From: Candidatus Krumholzibacteriota bacterium
Lineage (GTDB): Bacteria; Krumholzibacteriota; Krumholzibacteriia; Krumholzibacteriales; Krumholzibacteriaceae
Direction of reading: 5' to 3'
Assembly: GCA_016932415.1 (NCBI GenBank)
Contig: JAFGCX010000010.1
Span: forward strand, 186,001 to 250,000
DNA: 64,000 bases
The notes beneath the pieces were generated by a model. The model did not search any database. It was not told the DNA's origin and saw nothing but the letters and a program-made list of their open reading frames with translations. Made by a program: the position numbers and the translations under genes. Within the stretch, counting starts at the first letter, position 1; the number at the start of each line of letters is the position of its first letter. Below are positions 60,662-64,000 of the stretch, piece by piece.

Positions 60662-61717
60662 TTATTTCAGCATTATTCTTCTCGGAGCCGCCGCGATGAG
60701 AGATCCTATGACCCATGATCCACCACCCGCTTCGCGTAGTTCTGTTTCGAATATTCCCAGGCCAGCCGGAGGTATTGCAAGAAGAAGCCCGCCGGAAGTC
60801 TGGGGATCGCTTGCTATTCTCAACATACCGGCGGGAAGGTCTTCCTTATACTTGAGAAGATCGCCGGCAAAGACGAGATTCCGTCGCTCACCTCCCGAGA
60901 AGAATGACGCTCCCGACGCTATTTCCATTGCTCCCGGGAGAACGGGAAGAGCGTGAGTGTCGATCTCGGCTGACAGGCCTGAGGCGAGGATCATTTCTTT
61001 CAGATGTCCGACGAGTCCGAACCCCGAGATATCAGTCGCGCAGAGGCAACCGGCGTTTACAGCTGCCTCGGATGCCGCGCGGTTAAGACCTGCCATTACC
61101 TCGATCGCGTAATCTATATCTTTTTTCACGGCGGCGTTGTTCATCAGCGCGTTGGAGAGAAGCCCCGATCCAAGAGGCTTCGTCAGAACGAGGATATCAC
61201 CAGAGTTCCCCCGGTCTTTTCTCATGAGTTTTTCGGGATCGGCTATCCCGGTGACGGAGAGGCCGAACTTTATCTCCCTGTCCGAGATTGAATGTCCGCC
61301 CAGGACGGCGACTCTGGCGGCGGCGCATATATCAGACGCTCCCTGGAGGATCGCCGTGAGGACAGATTCGGGAAGGGCAGTGTCGGGAAAAGCGACTATA
61401 TTCATCGCGGTGACAGGTTTCGCGCCCATCGCGTAGATGTCGGAGAGGGAATTCGCCGCTGATATCCTTCCGAAATCATACGGGTCGTCTACTATCGGAG
61501 TAAAAAAATCGAGAGTCTGGACGAGAGCGGGCCCGCCGGGAAGTTGATAGACCCCGGCATCATCAAAGGAGTCGGCTCCGATTATGATGTTCGGATCGCT
61601 GCTTCGATCGAGATTCTTGACAATCCTGTCCAGCACCGCCGGATCGAGTTTAGACGCTCAACCCAGGCAGCTGGAAAACCCGGTCAGCTTTACTGCCGTC
61701 TTATCCATGTCAGTCAT
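60662..61717 (-). CDS. selD: Selenide, water dikinase with in-frame UGA (Sec20)
   Basis: On the minus strand, ATG at 61717 (AAGGA 9 nt upstream) reads MTDMDKTAVKLTGFSSCLG, then TGA at 61660-61658, then ASKLDPAVLDRIVKNL, and continues to TAA at 60664: 351 residues with selenocysteine at 20. Aligned to E. coli SelD (GCGCK) the Sec is at the catalytic Cys17 and the next Lys is kept (G-U-A-S-K-L); Cys19 is Ser. Later SelD features: DSFDDAGVYQLPGG, TLDFFTPIVDDPYDFGRI, VLGGHSISDREIKFGL, TDISGFGLVGHL and SDPQTSGGLLLAI. Without readthrough a caller would start at GTG 61636 and lose the active site. It makes selenophosphate from selenide and ATP. pepT lies 14 nt upstream in the same operon. Confidence 0.92.
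61629..61643 (-). promoter_or_regulatory. Predicted bacterial SECIS hairpin of selD
   Basis: Minus-strand stem TCCGGC/GCTGGA (6 bp including one G-U pair) with loop GGT beginning with G; the stem starts 14 nt after the TGA, the spacing expected for SelB recruitment. Confidence 0.6.
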
Positions 61718-61731
61718 AGATTCACGTCCTT

Positions 61732-62967
61732 CTACATCTTATGTTTTTCCGCGTAAAGATCTATGATCCTCAATATTACTTGTACCGCTTTTTCCATTGA
61801 TTCAACCGGTATATATTCAAATCTTCCGTGGTAATTATGGCCTCCCGTAAACAGGTTGGGTGTCGGAAGCCCCATATATGAGAGCTTCGATCCGTCTGTC
61901 CCTCCGCGGATGGGAGTCTTCTTCGGCTCGACGCCGACATCGATCATCGCCTGTTCGGCTGTTTCGACGATATACATTACAGGTTCTATCATTTCACGCA
62001 TATTGAGATACTGTTCGGTCAATTCCGCGCTGACCGTCTCCTCGCCATATTTATGATTGAGAAATGCGGCGATCTTGAGCCCGAGATCCTGTTTTTCCCT
62101 GAATCTGGCCATATCGTGATCCCTGACGATATAGGTCATGACGGTTTTTTCGACAGTTCCCTTTATACCGGTCATGTGGAAGAACCCCTCGTATTTTTCA
62201 GTGTAGAATGGAGTCTGGTTGACGGGAAGCATCGAATTATATTCCATCGCTATCAACATCGAATTGATCATCTTGTTTTTCGCGTATCCAGGATGGACAT
62301 TGCGGCCGTGAACGATCACAGTAAGCTTTGCCGCGTTGAAGTTCTCGAACTCGAGTTCGCCTATCTGTCCTCCATCGAGCGTATATGCCAGTTCAGCGCC
62401 GAATTTTTTTACGTCAAAATGGTCTGTTCCCTTTCCTACTTCCTCGTCTGGTGTAAAGGCGATCTTGATCGTGCCGTGACTAATATCGGGATTTGCCGCG
62501 AGATGTTCCAGTGCCGTCATGATTTCCGCGATCCCCGCCTTGTCGTCAGCTCCGAGGAGGGTCGTTCCATCCGTTGTGATCAGAGTCTTTCCCTTATAGT
62601 TGAGGAGTTCAGGAAAATCAGAGGGAGAAAGGATTATATTCTCCTTTTTATTCAGTATGATATCGGTACCGTCGTAATTATCGATAATTCGCGCCTTGAC
62701 GCCGCTTCCCGACATGTCGGGGCTGGTATCCATATGGGCGATGAAGCCTATTACCGGGACTTTAACGTCGATATTGGCTGGAAGGGTGGCCATGACATAA
62801 CAGTTCTCATCGACAGAGGCGTCTTCAAGACCCAGTTCCTTGAGCTCCTCGACAAGTTTTCTGGCCAGGTCGAACTGGACGGCAGTTGTTGGGTTTGTCT
62901 CGGAATCCTCACTGGATTTAGTGTCAATTTTTACATACTCGAGGAATCTGTCTGTTAGACCTGACAT
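61732..62967 (-). CDS. pepT: Peptidase T (tripeptide aminopeptidase)
   Basis: 411 residues, standard length. M20 metallopeptidase features: GFIAHMDTSPDMSG (first metal His and catalytic Asp), TTLLGADDKAGIAEIM (bridging Asp), IAFTPDEEVGKGTDHFD (catalytic and metal Glu), TLDGGQIGELEFENFNA, and PIRGGTDGSKLSYMGLPTPNLFTGGHN (final metal His). Cytosolic; removes the N-terminal residue of tripeptides. Start ATG with GGAAGGA upstream. selD follows after 14 nt. Confidence 0.94.
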   Translation of the reverse strand: MSGLTDRFLEYVKIDTKSSEDSETNPTTAVQFDLARKLVEELKELGLEDASVDENCYVMATLPANIDVKVPVIGFIAHMDTSPDMSGSGVKARIIDNYDGTDIILNKKENIILSPSDFPELLNYKGKTLITTDGTTLLGADDKAGIAEIMTALEHLAANPDISHGTIKIAFTPDEEVGKGTDHFDVKKFGAELAYTLDGGQIGELEFENFNAAKLTVIVHGRNVHPGYAKNKMINSMLIAMEYNSMLPVNQTPFYTEKYEGFFHMTGIKGTVEKTVMTYIVRDHDMARFREKQDLGLKIAAFLNHKYGEETVSAELTEQYLNMREMIEPVMYIVETAEQAMIDVGVEPKKTPIRGGTDGSKLSYMGLPTPNLFTGGHNYHGRFEYIPVESMEKAVQVILRIIDLYAEKHKM

Positions 62968-63029
62968 TTTGGATCCTTCCTTCCGCGGTTACGATCTGCG
63001 TTAAGAGGCCTGCCCGGCCAAAACAATAC

Positions 63030-63058
63030 TTGATTGACCGTCCTGCAATAAATAGTAT
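63030..63058 (+). promoter_or_regulatory. Possible promoter for yigZ
   Basis: TTGATT (63030-63035), 17-nt spacer, TAGTAT (63053-63058), about 50 bp upstream of the gene at 63111. Confidence 0.4.
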
Positions 63059-63110
63059 GAAAGGGCCTGACGTTTCAACACATTTATTGGTGAAAGGACA
63101 CCGACGACTG

Positions 63111-63737
63111 ATGGACAAAGAACTTTATATTCCCGACGGCAGTGTTCAGTCGGAGAGGATCGTTAAAAATTCGAAGTTCATCGCGTGCGGCCTTAACGTA
63201 TCGACCCCGGAAGAAGCCAGGCGAATAATAAGGAAGACAAAGGATGATCATCCTGGATGCAACCATCTCGTCTATGCCTTCATAACGGGTGGGGGCAGGA
63301 GCGAGATAGCGGGAATGAGCGACGATGGAGAACCGAAAGGCACGGCGGGAAGACCTGTTATGGATGTCCTTAAGGGAAGCGGAATCGTAGATCTTCTTAT
63401 TATGGTCGTAAGATATTTCGGTGGGACGAAACTGGGTACTGGTGGGTTGGTCAAGGCGTACGGGGATTGTGCCCGGGATGTAATATCAAGACTTCCGGTC
63501 AGGAGGCTTGTCGAACTTGTCGCTTTTACGATCGATCTGCCGTATAATCTTTTCCGGGAAATAAAGGATGCTGTCCTCGAAGCGGAAGGGGAGATCGAGA
63601 GCGAGGATTTCGGTGATATGATAAGGATAAAGGGAAAGATACCTCTTTCGAGATTCGACGATTGCCGGAAAGCAGTCGAGGATCTTTCCAGAGGCGGCCT
63701 GTCACTTGTAAAAAAAGATAACGGCGATGAAGGATGA
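63111..63737 (+). CDS. yigZ: IMPACT/YigZ family protein
   Basis: 208 residues from ATG 63111; an upstream in-frame frame start at 63030 is possible but lacks a clear ribosome-binding site. The UPF0029 N-terminal domain is typical: SERIVKNSKFIACGLNVSTPEEA, HPGCNHLVYAFITG, MSDDGEPKGTAGRPVMDVL and VRYFGGTKLGTGGLVKAYGD. The C-terminal domain (FTIDLPYNLFREIKDAV) is the DUF1949 alpha/beta module. Members resemble the Gcn1-binding region of IMPACT and may bind ribosomes or nucleic acid; function in bacteria is unclear. It is divergent from pepT. Confidence 0.9.
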   Translation: MDKELYIPDGSVQSERIVKNSKFIACGLNVSTPEEARRIIRKTKDDHPGCNHLVYAFITGGGRSEIAGMSDDGEPKGTAGRPVMDVLKGSGIVDLLIMVVRYFGGTKLGTGGLVKAYGDCARDVISRLPVRRLVELVAFTIDLPYNLFREIKDAVLEAEGEIESEDFGDMIRIKGKIPLSRFDDCRKAVEDLSRGGLSLVKKDNGDEG

Positions 63738-63809
63738 TTATTCCATGGTGCCCGGACGCGCCCTGGCAGAAGATGGAGACCGGGAAGCAGGGAAAAGGAA
63801 AAGGATCTG

Positions 63810-64000
63810 ATGGAGAATGCGAACGAGACATTTACTATATTTCTGATCGTGGCCAACGTGATATTCTCTCTTAAGGGATTCAGCAGCCGGCGTTTTTTTG
63901 AGCAGTATCTTTTCAACGTGGAAAGGATACTTCGTGGCGGTGAATATATAAGGATTCTCACCTCCGGGTTTCTTCACGCCAATATCGGCCACCTGATGTT
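63810..64000 (+). CDS. Rhomboid-family intramembrane protease (5' part only)
   Basis: Starts at ATG 63810 behind AAGGA; 63 codons are visible before the window ends. It opens with a membrane helix (FTIFLIVANVIFSLKGF), then QYLFNVERILRGGEYIRILTSGFLHANIGHLM, where the His-Ala-Asn-x-Gly-His-Leu sequence is the L1 loop/TM2 signature of rhomboid proteases. The catalytic Ser and His lie beyond the window. Confidence 0.82.
   Translation, partial: MENANETFTIFLIVANVIFSLKGFSSRRFFEQYLFNVERILRGGEYIRILTSGFLHANIGHLM

Noticed and set aside
62053-62958. 301-codon frame on the plus strand opposite pepT
   Set aside because: It is a mirror of a strongly conserved enzyme, has no ribosome-binding site and no recognisable protein features.

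Overview
The window reads as chromosomal DNA of a free-living Gram-negative bacterium with roughly balanced base composition, dense gene packing, abundant AGG/AGA arginine and ATA isoleucine codons, and many TTG starts behind good Shine-Dalgarno sites. Several traits point to the FCB superphylum or an allied candidate phylum: two secreted proteins end in a type IX secretion (T9SS) sorting domain with the YPNPFNP signature, there are many lipoproteins and outer-membrane beta-barrel-like proteins, and the ribonucleotide reductase is B12-dependent (NrdJ). No single gene fixes the phylum. I see no mobile element, CRISPR array, rRNA or tRNA.

Layout. 1-9 kb: TPR protein (-), then acyl-CoA dehydrogenase, a thioredoxin-fold lipoprotein without its cysteines, a LytS-type kinase with LytTR regulator, a lone dihydrolipoamide dehydrogenase, an M16 peptidase and a small 2[4Fe-4S] ferredoxin. 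9-15 kb: QueH and an M23 endopeptidase (-), then an exonuclease/helicase pair matching MrfB/MrfA (YprB/YprA). 15-21 kb: complete succinate dehydrogenase operon sdhCDAB, a Tat-exported asparaginase, lipoproteins. 21-26 kb (-): pyrE, an outer-membrane protein and two T9SS cargo proteins, one with a GH43/32-like propeller. 26-31 kb: TPR proteins, a zinc-ribbon membrane protein, a degenerate GlpX-like protein and RarA. 31-36 kb: secreted protein, response regulator, HAD phosphatase, GNAT, PP2C phosphatase. 36-38 kb: nrdJ behind a tandem NrdR-box pair. 38-48 kb: small membrane protein, GNAT, a selenocysteine-containing C_GCAxxG_C_C protein coupled to an Ntn hydrolase, signal peptidase I, CMD and SDR proteins, a paralogous membrane pair and a DUF2891 protein. 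48-52 kb: saccharopine dehydrogenase-like enzyme, MarR regulator, EamA transporter, GH99-like lipoprotein. 52-64 kb: a NifS/selenocysteine lyase-SelD fusion followed at once by a YitT membrane protein, a flavin oxidase-like protein, a CBM9-like lipoprotein, a trypsin-like lipoprotein, a membrane-anchored spermidine-synthase-like protein, a second SelD that itself contains an in-frame UGA, PepT, YigZ and the start of a rhomboid.

The most notable signal is a selenium theme invisible to ordinary ORF calling. Two genes run through a single in-frame TGA placed exactly where the family has a catalytic or conserved cysteine: residue 19 of the C_GCAxxG_C_C protein (39578-39580) and residue 20 of the stand-alone SelD (61658-61660). 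In each, a compact hairpin starts 13-14 nt after the TGA, as expected for a bacterial SECIS element. The window therefore holds two selenophosphate synthetases of different chemistry (Cys, fused to a selenium-releasing PLP enzyme; and Sec, stand-alone), plus a probable downstream selenoprotein. SelA, SelB and SelC are not in this window.
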